Below, piece after piece: positions 42,252 through 52,490 of a stretch of DNA of 64,000 nt. This stretch comes from Fonsecaea monophora (lineage: Eukaryota > Ascomycota > Eurotiomycetes > Chaetothyriales > Herpotrichiellaceae), in assembly GCF_001642475.1 (NCBI RefSeq), contig NW_019174049.1, forward strand, positions 35,811 to 99,810, in the 5' to 3' direction. Position numbers and translations under genes: made by a program. The notes under the pieces are model-generated. The model did not search any database, had not been told where the DNA came from, and saw only the letters and a list, made by a program, of their open reading frames with translations. Position 1 is the stretch's first letter, and every line of letters begins with the position of its first letter.

Positions 42252-43271
42252 TCAGCGACTCTCCCAATGCTTCATGCCTTCCACGAGTTTCCTGACGAAT
42301 GCTTTGTCGACGGCGTCCTCTGGATACGCTACGCTCTTGGGATACTTCTGCCATTCGAGCCAAGCTTCGACTCGAACAGCGCCTTCTACCTCAGGCTCCA
42401 GAAGTCCGAGGGCAACGTCAATCGTATCCAAGCCGTGCTTGTAGTAGAAAGCGGTTGCACCACACCTTGCGCAGAAATACCGACTCACGTCCGACGATGT
42501 CTTGTAGTGCCCCAGCCTTGCCCGATCGTCTAGGAGAGAGTCGAGATCCGCTTTCGCAGTGATGAGACTCTTCGGCACCGTGGCCCAACAGGTGATTTCG
42601 AATCCAGTCACCGTCCGACAGGACGTGCAGGCATCGAGGCTCGCTTCGAACCTGCCGGTTCCTGCATTGTAGTCGCCGGGAGGTCGTGAGATCTCGAACC
42701 TGACCATTTTGCAACGACACTGCGCGACAAGGCGCTGGCTGACGTCTCGGGCCTCGACTCTGCGCAGCATGAGATCCCCGACCGCGCCATCACTGACAGT
42801 CTCGCTGTCCCGTCCTGTCCAGCGCCTATCCATCCCCTCGAGCCCCCCCTGGTTGATCCAGCCCACGGCGCCTCCGTCCCCCTTGACATCCTCGACCCAG
42901 AGCTGCACACGGTTCAATTTCCCTTCTAACCCCCCGGGGTCGTCGAATGAGAGCACACCCGTGCCGACCTCCCACTCCGCCGGGCCTCTCCCCCCGTTCT
43001 CGTCGACGTTGACCACGCTGGCGCCGCACCGCTTGCAGAACCAGCGCTGGCACGTCGGCGACGATGCGTACTTGACCAGGTTGGCCCCGGTGAGCACGTC
43101 ACCCGGAAGCTCCGCGGGGATCACGGCCCAGGTCGCAAACAGCTGGCCCGTCGTGTGGCGGCACGAGGAGCAGTGGCACAGCGCGGATTTCAGGGGGAGC
43201 TCCGTCGACGGGATCGTGAGGGAGAAGGATGTGAGGTGGCAGTGACACTCGATTTTGAGCTGGACTTCCAT
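42252..43271 (-). CDS. Double GFA/CENP-V zinc-domain protein, 339 aa
   Basis: Intronless. The start at 43271 (MEVQLKIECHCHLTSF) is preferred because the longer frame to 43511 adds only low-complexity residues. Two tandem Mss4-like GFA domains are visible. The first has CHCH, LCHCSSCRHTTG and WFCKRCGASV; the second has CRCKMVRF, CTSCRTVTGF and YFCARCGATAFYY. Each set supplies the Cys ligands of structural and catalytic zinc. GFA proteins are related to glutathione-dependent formaldehyde-activating enzymes, but the fungal tandem forms have no proven reaction. Convergent with SOD2. Confidence 0.85.
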   Translation of the reverse strand: MEVQLKIECHCHLTSFSLTIPSTELPLKSALCHCSSCRHTTGQLFATWAVIPAELPGDVLTGANLVKYASSPTCQRWFCKRCGASVVNVDENGGRGPAEWEVGTGVLSFDDPGGLEGKLNRVQLWVEDVKGDGGAVGWINQGGLEGMDRRWTGRDSETVSDGAVGDLMLRRVEARDVSQRLVAQCRCKMVRFEISRPPGDYNAGTGRFEASLDACTSCRTVTGFEITCWATVPKSLITAKADLDSLLDDRARLGHYKTSSDVSRYFCARCGATAFYYKHGLDTIDVALGLLEPEVEGAVRVEAWLEWQKYPKSVAYPEDAVDKAFVRKLVEGMKHWESR

Positions 43272-44686
43272 TTTGTTTTTTTTTTCCGGCGTTGACGTGG
43301 TCGTTTGGGGTGGAGGGGGATTGGTATTGACGAATTGGTATGTATGTATGCGCGTATGGATGTACTCACACGAGACCGATCGACTACTAGATGTCACCAG
43401 ATGGAAATTTACCATCCCCATCAAAATTTCCTCAGTGACACCCCCTGACGCGAGTGAGGAACGTGTAAGGAACTGTATATGCTTCAAAGTCCTACGCCCA
43501 CCTCGCTTCATCTCACATCTCTATTGATGTCATGTACATAATAATGTATCCCAAGTTCTTTTTGCGTGTCCTCCCCTCTCCTCCCCCTTCCGGGTATTTT
43601 ACCCCCCAAACCTCCCTTTCCCACCAAGGGTGAAATTCTTGGAAAATTTCGTCATTGGTCGTGTGTTTGGCGTATAGCGTATACATGGGCGTAGGTGGAA
43701 AGATGACATAGATGTATACCTGGAAGGGTGCGCGCCATGCACGCATGGATGCGTGCGGGGATGACGGGGCAGAGGACCACCAGGGGGAAGCCATTATTGA
43801 GTACCCGACTCGCCGAGTACGAGGTACATAATCACTATTAATCAATCCACCCACCCACCACCCACTCCACCCAAGGTGGCCATGGTGCTAAGTCCGCAAG
43901 CATGTAAGCAAAGCAAGAGAGGACGAGGCTGGGCCGAAAAAAAAAGGTGAGGAATTAACGTACCCGTCAACTTTTGTGTGTGTGTGTGTGTGTGTGAGAG
44001 GCAACAAGGAGAAGCAGGGCTCAGTTACGTAGTTACGCGTTACCTTCTCCTGGGTGGGCGGAGTCGGAGTCAGTTGCTGAATCAATTCGACAGCAGAGAC
44101 CAAATCAGTTAGTCAGTCAACCAACCCATCCTAACCTTTCGCAGGCGCGAAGTTGTGACCAAGTCGCTGGAGAAATACAATCTCGAGCAATGGTGAATGT
44201 CCCTACTGTTATTACAAACCCGCATGTGCCAATGCGGCTCAGTACTCGTACAAATGAATCCCTTCGGCCCCATCTTCGCCTCCCCCCTTCCGATCGTCCT
44301 CCCCCAAGAAACCCAACAAAAGGAAAAAAAAGGTAACCCAGCATCATCGTCCCCATTACACAGTGTCTCTGTCCCCCCAATGTCGTGCCCCTGCGCCCCA
44401 CGACACCCTGTTCCTGTGCCCTACAAAGTTCAAGTCGAATTCGAACTCCAATGCGCCAACTCAGTCCGTCGGCGTTGGCTTCGGCGATTCTTGTTGATGA
44501 AGTCCGGTGTGTCACAAAGAAAAACGACAATAATGAGTGTTCTCTCCCATCTCCCCCAAATATTCAGACCTTGTCGATGGAAAAGCATCATCAGGTAGGC
44601 TGATGCCACATTGGTTGGTAAAGCCTCTGGTGTTCAAATAAAGTTTCTGCATCTGATGCCTGCGAGGTGGTACCTTCGGGTTTCAT
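43272..44686. other. Long intergenic region, low-complexity
   Basis: 1.4 kb with many C- and T-rich stretches and a (GT)n run at about 43974-43996. ORFs (for example 44117-44530 minus) are unsupported. No gene recognised. Confidence 0.45.
43974..43996. repeat. (GT)n dinucleotide microsatellite
   Basis: About eleven GT repeats ending in GAGAG. Confidence 0.7.
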
Positions 44687-46230
44687 TCAAAGTCCTGTGT
44701 TTTGCTTTTTCCGTGGCTGTGGTGAGTCCGCCGAGCCTGGGTGCGAGCGCTTAGCACCGGATCCGTGATCATGACCGACCTGTTTCGAAGAAGATTCCTC
44801 AACAAGAGGGTTGGAGTTTCCAGTCGATGTGGACCCGACAGTTGCGCCTAGACCCTGTACTACTGCAGAGTTCAGGTTTGTGGCGATTTCATCTCGAGAA
44901 CCAACGGTGTCAATGGGTCCATTGTTGACTGCTCTTTCGTTTGCCTTTCGGATTGCTTCATTTCTTTGTTCCTTGGCCCAATCCCTGCCGTTCCTATAGG
45001 CTGTGACGCCCTGTCGGAAACTCTCAGCGTCAGAGTTCAGGATCCAAGCGCCGATTTCATGCATGTAATACTCAGGTCGCCCTCCCTGGGCAGAGGACTG
45101 GATGCGGTGAGTGGTATACATCCTGAGGACCGCGTCACAGTAGGTTGCAGTCAAGGTGTAGGCATTATCAGAGCCCACAACGTCCCCTTGGCCGTATGAT
45201 AGGAGGGAATGCATACCTCTCGCTCCTAGTGCTCCATCAAAGCAAGCCTGAAGCCGTGCAATTGCTGGTAGACCTTCGGGACCTTTCATTTCGAGGAAGA
45301 AATTGGGCGCTATCGGAAGGTCCATCTGTGTGGTAGGGACAATCTCTCCACTGAGCTCATAACGGACCCGTTCATGTAGTTGTTCTGGGGAAGCGCCGTA
45401 GTAGAGGTCCGGGCTTGCTGGAATAGCTAGCCTCCACGTCAGCGGGCTGAGATTTTTCAAGTTGAGTCTTCCGCTGCAGCTTGAAGGATCATCGTCAGCT
45501 CGGTGATATCTCGCCACGATCCCCTCTAGCAGATTCTCTTTTGTTGCAAATGCGTCTTGTCGTTGGAACTGTCGGAAGTGCTCATCCGTGAAGACATCAG
45601 GGGAAAGTTCAGGTCGGGTTTTAGACAGGCGGTCTCTGATCGTTTCCCAATTGGCTGGCAGGAGCGGCCCTTCTTCACCGTAATCTCGGCACCTTGGAGG
45701 ATAAACACCATTGTCAATGAGGCTCTGTCTAAAATCCCTGTTGTAAGGCCCGGAAGTTACAGCGCTCTCAGTGGGTATGGAACTGCGGGTAGGAGGATCC
45801 ATCGAGCACTGTTCGTGGAGTTGCTGATATGGAGTTGAACTTGGGCGAGGTTTAGGCATGGCACGGTTCGGATTTGCGGTTGAAAGTGAAGACTGGATCG
45901 CGGTCAGCACTGGGATCTCAGGCGATATGGATTTGTTCGTACCTGCGTTAAGTCTGTGAGGTCTGGTCCCCCCCCTCTAGCAAATCTCTTGATGTCCTGT
46001 AAGACGGCCTTTCTGCAATGGCGAAGAAAATGGGTGGCCGAAGAAGTGGTTTGTTGATCCTCTGACCCAGCTTGAGGATTTGGCGTGCTGAGATTGTCCA
46101 AATTGTGATCCGGAAAGCTGGAACTTGAAGCAGCTTCTTCGTTCCTGCGATCCAATCTTCTCAATGCGCGCCTCGTGAGCTTGCGTCTAGACTTTCTGAC
46201 CCATGTTGCTGGGACGATCGGTTTCGACAT
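44687..46230 (-). CDS. DUF7924-like fungal protein, 497 aa, with ExK motif
   Basis: Two exons (minus strand): 46230-45943 and 45892-44687; the 50-nt intron (gtacga...atccag) is phase 0. The N-terminus is very basic (RKSRRKLTRRALRRLDRR) and probably a nuclear signal. The conserved core, from YHRADDDPSSC to about AWILNSDAESF, contains PTTQMDLPIAPNFFLEMKGPEGLPAIARLQ, then ALGARGMHSLLSYG and YTTHRIQSSAQGGRPEYYMHEIGAWIL, and VTAYRNGRDWAKEQRNEAIRKANE; this matches the fungal family I know as DUF7924. The D...ExK arrangement resembles the active site of PD-(D/E)xK nucleases, but activity is unproven. The tail is Ser/Gly-rich with a basic PRKKQ ending. Confidence 0.75.
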
Positions 46231-46959
46231 GATGTTCTTTATATAACGGAGGCGTAGCGAGGCGAGAAGTAGATAGATGTGTGCGAATTGCCTGATGTCG
46301 CGGCAGTTCCCAGAGGAAGAGAGACAGCCTCGCGTTCGTTCTTTGTTGTTTGGCAGCCGGAATTGGAATTTAATGCGTCTGCCACAACCGGTCTGTCCAT
46401 CGAAGCCGGACCAGGAAATAACGACCTGTCCATTTTTGGCACCTAAAACAAAGATTCAAGACTGTGTATCACACCTACGTCACTCGTAGATAAAGAATCT
46501 GAAAGGAAGATGGGTCAAGGCATACCTACGTCGTAGGGAATAGAGACTGGGAGCTCGCTAGCGCGCCTAATTTGGACTAATGCATCCCAAATAGGTATAA
46601 TACCCGAAACCAATAAAGATAAATCATACCTGCTGGTCGCCCTGACTCAAAATACCGTTTCCCGTTTCGTCCATTAGGAGTCTCGAAGGGCTGGGTCACT
46701 TTACTTGCCTATCAGTAAAAATCAGGGCGCCAAAGACACTCCTAGGCAAGGAAACCTGCTGAAGGGAGAACGTGTGGAGGCATGTAGCGGGATACCGAGA
46801 CAAGTTATAGGTTGTTGTATCTACAATTAGACGTAGTGACGAGGCTGTTCAGTATTCACCAAGGGGGGGAAAGCATACAACTAATGTGTTTGATTTTTCA
46901 AGCCCAGGCGAGATTGGCCAGCTGACATGGGCATAGTCTACGAGTCGCAAGCTGCTCAT
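46231..46959. other. Intergenic, no gene recognised
   Basis: Short ORFs only. Contains AT-rich parts near 46600-46700. The minus-strand DUF7924-like gene starts at the left edge; the dioxygenase gene ends at the right edge. Confidence 0.5.
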
Positions 46960-48205
46960 CTACTTCTCTAGTATCCCCAGCGCTGCCCTCCTCGAGGTAC
47001 TGTTGGGATCAAAGTAGGGGCGTTCGCCCAAACCAACAGCCCTGTTTCCAAAGCGGTCTCCTTCACCACGATAGTCAAAGGTCGCAGAGTGGAACACACT
47101 GCGGTTGTCCCAGATAGCTGGCCCATGGTCAGATGCGCATTTCCAATAGGGACCATGATCACTCACCGATGTCGTTGGAATTCTCCCATTTGAACCGGAC
47201 CTGAAGGTCGTGGTTCTTGTAGACGAGGTCCAAGAACCATTCCAGGAGATTCTTGCTCTCCTGCTCGGTCAAGCCGTTGATGTGGCGGACGTGGCCGCCC
47301 ACGGGGAAAATGCTCTTCCATCCGGTCACCGGGTTGGTTCGAACCACGGGATGGACGGCCTTTAGTTCGCCCCCGACATTCTCCGGTGCGCCTCTTTCCT
47401 TGGTATAGAGCTGGAAACCTCCTTTCTCAGCAACTTCGTTGAACGCAGGTTGAGCGAAGGTGGCAGTCAACGTTTCGAGAAATTTCTGATACGGCTCACT
47501 GATGCGATCATAGATCTCATATCCCGAAGCCCATAGAGTATCTAGTGCCTTTGTCAGTAATGCTCGCTTTTGTTCGGTGTCAACACGTCACTGACCTCCT
47601 CCGGTGCGAGGCAATTGAATCAGTCGAAGGGAGGTGTAATCCGCCGGAACTGGCTCAAATGCGATATCGCTATGCCACTGCGCACTGCTCTGCTTCTTCT
47701 GGCTCTGGTCGTATGGTGTCTTCTTATAATACTTCTCATGCTGCACCGAGCTGATGGTGCTGATCTCCGGGTCATCACCTCCCAGCTCCCTCTCTGAGTT
47801 TAGGACAGGATGGATATGCAATTTGGAAGTCGCAGGTTTTCCGGTCAGCTCGCCGAGTCGCTGAATGAGCTGCTTCTGGATATCGTTGGTGAGATTGTCC
47901 TGCTTCCTGAAGAAGACAACGCCGCGCTCCGAGACTGATATGGTGAGTTAAACTTTATCCAGAGATAGGACCGGGATGGGCTTACTTTTGATAGCGAGAT
48001 CGCGAAGGAGCTGGTCGGCATTGGGAGCATTCAACCACTCGACGAGATTTGCCTCGGGATACTCGGTACCAATAACGGGGGTGAGGTCAACCGATTTCCA
48101 TTGGTCGAGAGAGCCAGACGATTTCAGAGGCTCCTTTCCGAACACAGTCTTCTGTTTGATGAAGTCCTGTACAGGGGTCTCAACATCGATAGCGGAGGGT
48201 GCCAT
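46960..48205 (-). CDS. TauD-family alpha-ketoglutarate-dependent dioxygenase, 363 aa
   Basis: Four exons (minus strand): 48205-47986, 47934-47596, 47541-47167, 47117-46960; introns of 51, 54 and 49 nt, all phase 1. A non-haem Fe(II) enzyme. Metal ligands are visible: QWHSDIAFE (HxD) at about residue 172 and the distal His in IWDNRSVFHSATFDY; the final NRAVGLGERPYFDPNSTSR carries the Arg expected to hold 2-oxoglutarate. KEPLKSSGSLDQW and IHPVLNSERELGGDD are typical of fungal sulphonate/taurine-type dioxygenases. The physiological substrate (sulphonate or other) is unknown. Divergent from the Zn2Cys6 regulator at 49146, which might control it; that is inference from position. Confidence 0.88.
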
Positions 48206-49145
48206 TTTGGAAGTAGATCAATCAGGGCGTCTTATCGTCAGCTTTCCGATCCTTGCACCAGATCCTTGACACTCGACCCCTGGGTACAGCACAACTTTAT
48301 AGATTTTTCCGGTTCCAGCATTGTATCACTACGAGTGCAGGCACGCTGCTGTTGACGCAGGATGGTGCCATATGTGCATTTCTCGACGCAATATTTGTCC
48401 TGTCTGTTTAATTCGCCTTGATAGAGGAAGTTGCGGGGTCACTGGGCTTATCTCTGCGATGAGTGGTCTTTCAGAAAGCCGCTGTGCTCGACGGAGCTTA
48501 CACCATCCAAGGGAGGAATTGCGCGAATCGGAAGCATCGCATGTGATTCTGTCGTTGAAAAGTTTTCGGGGCGCATTTTGACTCACTCGATAGGGTACTC
48601 GTTAAAGAACGGGTGCGATCGAGACCATACGATTGAACGCGGCCCATTCCCCGAATGGTGAAGCACGACAGAGGCACGAGAAGCACGTTTCTGCCTCTTG
48701 ATGACCCCGTTTTGGGGATCAGGGTGATACCGCACTATCCCCTATGTGGCTAACATGGCTAAGAGAATTCTTGGCGCCGGCACACGGCACAATTTTCAGT
48801 CATAGCTGTACGAGGTACAGATCGATACCGTGTGTTTTGATTGTCATTTCACATCATGGACATTTATTGTCATTTGTCGTCATTACATTCAAACCCATCA
48901 AAGCCATTTTAGCCGCGGGGTCTCCCACCTCCCAATCACCCTCCCCCGTAACATCGCCTGAGGCCCCTACTTAAGGCTGCAGGCATGGTAAGTTCCAGGT
49001 AGTCGGCACTCGGGTCTTGACTAAATTCAAGGCTTGTAGACAGTGCTGAAGTCTGGATGCTCTGTTGTTTTTATCCTAACTCTCTTCGCTCGACACCTCT
49101 ACCTCTCAGACGACAGCAACGATTATCAACCTTACATAGCTCTAC
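48206..49145. other. Divergent promoter of dioxygenase and regulator
   Basis: 940 bases between start codons on opposite strands. ORFs such as 48321-48581 are unsupported. No gene recognised. Confidence 0.5.
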
Positions 49146-52024
49146 ATGAGCATGTCGACCACAACTGCGAGCAGCACAGGCAGGCTGGCATTTGTCCAAT
49201 CCGCGGGTGGAAGACGGTCTGCTGTAGCTTGCCAGCGATGCAAAGAGAGAAAAGTGCGGTGCAATGTCACAGTCACGGGCTATCCTTGCACGAATTGCCT
49301 TCACGACAGGATAGAATGCGAGGTTCTTCCAAGGAAAAGACGGGTGTATGTCAATCTCCTCCCCCTCCTCCTCTCATCACACAAGGGGTTCTCTATCCTG
49401 AAGGCCGTGGACTGAGCATCAAGGATCAAGACAAAGAGCGAACAAGAGCATGCGATCCACGACATCACGAAAAACGGGAAGACGCACCAGATCGCCGTCT
49501 CCCCTCGCGCCTCCACCTCCTCCCACAGCAGGCGATCCCTTGGTAGAGAACGTGGATGCTTCTTCTTCCATGCCGTTGAGTTCGGAGCGCCCCAATGTCC
49601 GTCTCTCACCCAACCTGGTGCATCGAGACCATCAAATCTTCCACAACGATGACTCCCGAGAGATCCACGTGGTCGAAAACATCGTCTCGAGTCCGTCAGG
49701 AAATGACGATGTCGCAGACGAAGGGCGAAATAACGCCTCGCTTGCTGAAGCTTTGGAATCCCACAGCCCGTTCAATCGTCATCGAGCTTTTTATGCCGGT
49801 AAGTCAAAGGCAGTCGTAGACCGCGACAGCACAACCGAACTCAGTTGACCATCAGTGCAGGGGATCCGCAGGGCGTTGTCCAATCCGTCATGGCTATCTG
49901 TGCCGATCAAGACCCGGAACCGCAAGGGATCAGACCTGTTGTGCACCATCAACGCAACGCGCCGAAGCCGAAGAAGGCGTGGCAGACCAACGACCTCATC
50001 TACCTCCAGAGCAAGGGAGTCTTTGACCTACCCTCGGCAGAGGTCTGTGATGCCCTGGTCCAGAAGTACTTTGAGCACGTCCACCCTCTGCTGCCTGTCA
50101 TTGACGCCGGCCACTTCTTGTCTCAATACGCCCGCAACGGGGCGACAGCCATGAATCTGCTCTTACTGTGGAGTGTTCTCCTTGCTGCTGCAAACGTGAG
50201 ACCCCATGTGTCCTCACTCATCTCCCTACGCAGCCAATGACTAATTCCGTCCCAGTTTGCCACTCCGGAAGATTTGCAGACGGCGGGTTATCCTTCAAGG
50301 AAAGCGATGAAGCGTGCACTATACGCCAGGGCCAAGGTAGGAGGAACCCTGAACAGGGGAGGTGGGAGAGTGCTCACCATCTCGAGACAGGCATTGTACG
50401 ACAGCGACTACGAGGACGACAAGGTGTGCGTGGTCCAATCCGTGACGCTGCTGGGCTTCTGGTACTCGGATCCCGAAGACCGAAGTGGGCCGTGGCACTG
50501 GATGGGCATCGCCATCGGTCTTTGTCAAGTCATGGGACTCTACCGCACGCCGCGGTCGGGCTCACTAAGTCCATATGCCACTCTTCGGTCACGTCTTTTT
50601 CGCCGGATCTGGTGGTCGTGCTTCATGAGAGATCGTTGGCTGTGCCTGGGCCTGGGACGGCCGATGCGCATCAACCTCGAGGACTGTCAGGTGCAAATGC
50701 CCGAGCCCGACGACATCACCATGGAGCTGGGCGACCTGGACCCAGACGTCGCCACCAAGTACCTCCCCGCCGCGATGCCAGAGCACGCGGAAATCTGGGT
50801 GCGGTTGATCCATCTGAGTGTGGTCCTGGGTAAGATTCTCCGGCAAAACACACGACCGCCTTTCGACCCCAATGGCTTTCGGTCGTGCGAGACCGACTTG
50901 GAAAACTGCCGGTCATCGGCACGAGGTCTGGACCATCAGAACGAATTTTCCGTGGCGTCCTTGAACGAGTTCCAGTTTGAACTTCTGAGACAGTTTGTGT
51001 TCCTTGCTCCCCATACTCCCAAAAGAGTGCTTTTGGGCACCTGCCACCCCCCGGGGAAACAAAACCAACTTTCTCTTTCTCCCTAGAGCGGTCATCATCG
51101 TGCTACATCGGTCGAGGATAAATTTCCGAGATCCGCCCGACAGCGTCAAGACACCTGAACAGGTAGAGTCGCTCCGCAAGGCTCGCTCGGCGGCGGTCCG
51201 AATTAATCACCTTGTCGAAATGTTGATCGAACAGGACATGGTCCAGTATTTGAGGCCGATGAAGTTGAGTCCCTCCATGAAGATTGCCACTTCTCTCGTT
51301 TTAGAAGCACACGCTTGCTGACACACAGCCCTGACGGGCGGGCGGACGCACCGCAGCCTCACGGCCATCATCACGGCCATGCAGATTCATCTCTACGAGT
51401 GCCGGTCCAGCCGACCACTGATCCACAACCTGGCCTGGTCCAAGCTGGAAGTGTGCATGATGGTCGTGTCGGAGCTACGCGAGACGTACTGGGGCGCCAA
51501 CTTTGCCTTTAAGCTCTTTGAGGTGGCAAAGGCCATGTTGCAGAAGCGGTCCCATCATCGCCATCACCACCACCACCACCACCACAGCGGCGGGGGCAGC
51601 AGTGACCTGGTGGGATCGTCACTAACAACGACCACCATCGCCACGAGACATAAGGCCGCCGCCAATGACAACGTCCACGACGATGAGACGGCTTTGAACA
51701 CGGACGGCTTGCTGGATGAGGGAGACGCGCTGGATTGGTTCAACGACCCATTCCTCTCGACCGGCCCGTGGGCCATGGACACGTCTGCCTTTGACTTTGG
51801 CGAGTCCTACATGAATCCTCTGTGAGTGCCGAGTACACGGGTCGAAAACCTTTGTCCCCCCTTTCCCCTTCTTTTTCTAAGTTGCTGATCCCCTCACTCC
51901 TGACAGATACACTGGCATCAGTGATCTTCAGCCCGCCACAGCCTCTGCCGCCACGGCCGCCGACCCTTGGAGCCTCGACGGGTTCCAGCACGTGCTCGAC
52001 GCATCCTTTGGTATGGACGCTTAG
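49146..52024 (+). CDS. Zn2Cys6 fungal-specific transcription factor, 786 aa
   Basis: Proposed exons: 49146-49343, 49447-49798, 49861-50195, 50256-50336, 50391-50992, 51087-51268, 51329-51821, 51907-52024. All phases agree; the sixth donor (gtccct) is weak. The zinc cluster CQRCKERKVRC...CTNC...C is at residues about 29-57. The fungal-specific TF domain follows: VCDALVQKYFEHVHPLLPVI, WYSDPEDRSGPWHWMGIAIGL, RRIWWSCFMRDRWLCLGLGRP, and later LTAIITAMQIHLYECRSS. The C-terminal part carries an uninterrupted His run (51563-51590) next to SGGGSSD. It is nuclear by inference and related to cutinase/lipid-metabolism regulators (CTF1-like). Paralogous to the gene at 590-2401, with matching introns up to exon 5. 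Confidence 0.88.
51557..51590 (+). repeat. CAC/CAT codon run (poly-His)
   Basis: Nearly uninterrupted His codons inside the regulator, giving RSHHRH followed by eight His. Coding microsatellite; usual slippage-prone sequence. Confidence 0.7.
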
Positions 52025-52490
52025 TTGATACAGGCGAGAGATGGGGGGCTAGACAATCATTATCTTTTTAGTGAGTGTATATGTTTATATGTGTGTGTGT
52101 GTGTATATGAACATATCCGTTTCGGCTATGCCATACCAAACCTCGCCACATCGACATGTAGACAACGCGCATACCAACGTGCTCTGGACTGTCTGATGTC
52201 TGAAGGGAAGTCAAAATTGTGTACATTCATACCTGGGTATCACGATATATTCCTACCCTGGGCTGGGGTCGATGTATTGATGAATCCCCGCCGCTTTATT
52301 GCGCCACATCACACTAACCACCATTTCAATCCGGCATACCTTCTCCATCTGATTAAGGCAGCACGCCCGTTGTAGACCTTCGAGGCCCAGGGCGCTCCAC
52401 CCCGGCTTCCTTCTACTTCTTTTCATTCTTCCAGGTTTGATCATTTGTGCTGCGGATGCCGTGGATCAGAATCAGAGATAAACCCGAACC
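52025..52490. other. Intergenic with (GT)n run
   Basis: 3' flank of the regulator and upstream region of the next gene; (TG)n at about 52089-52102. No gene recognised. Confidence 0.5.

Noticed and set aside
43513..44603. Several ORFs of 70-137 codons between GFA and DUF7924-like genes
   Set aside because: Low-complexity composition following simple repeats; no consistent gene model.
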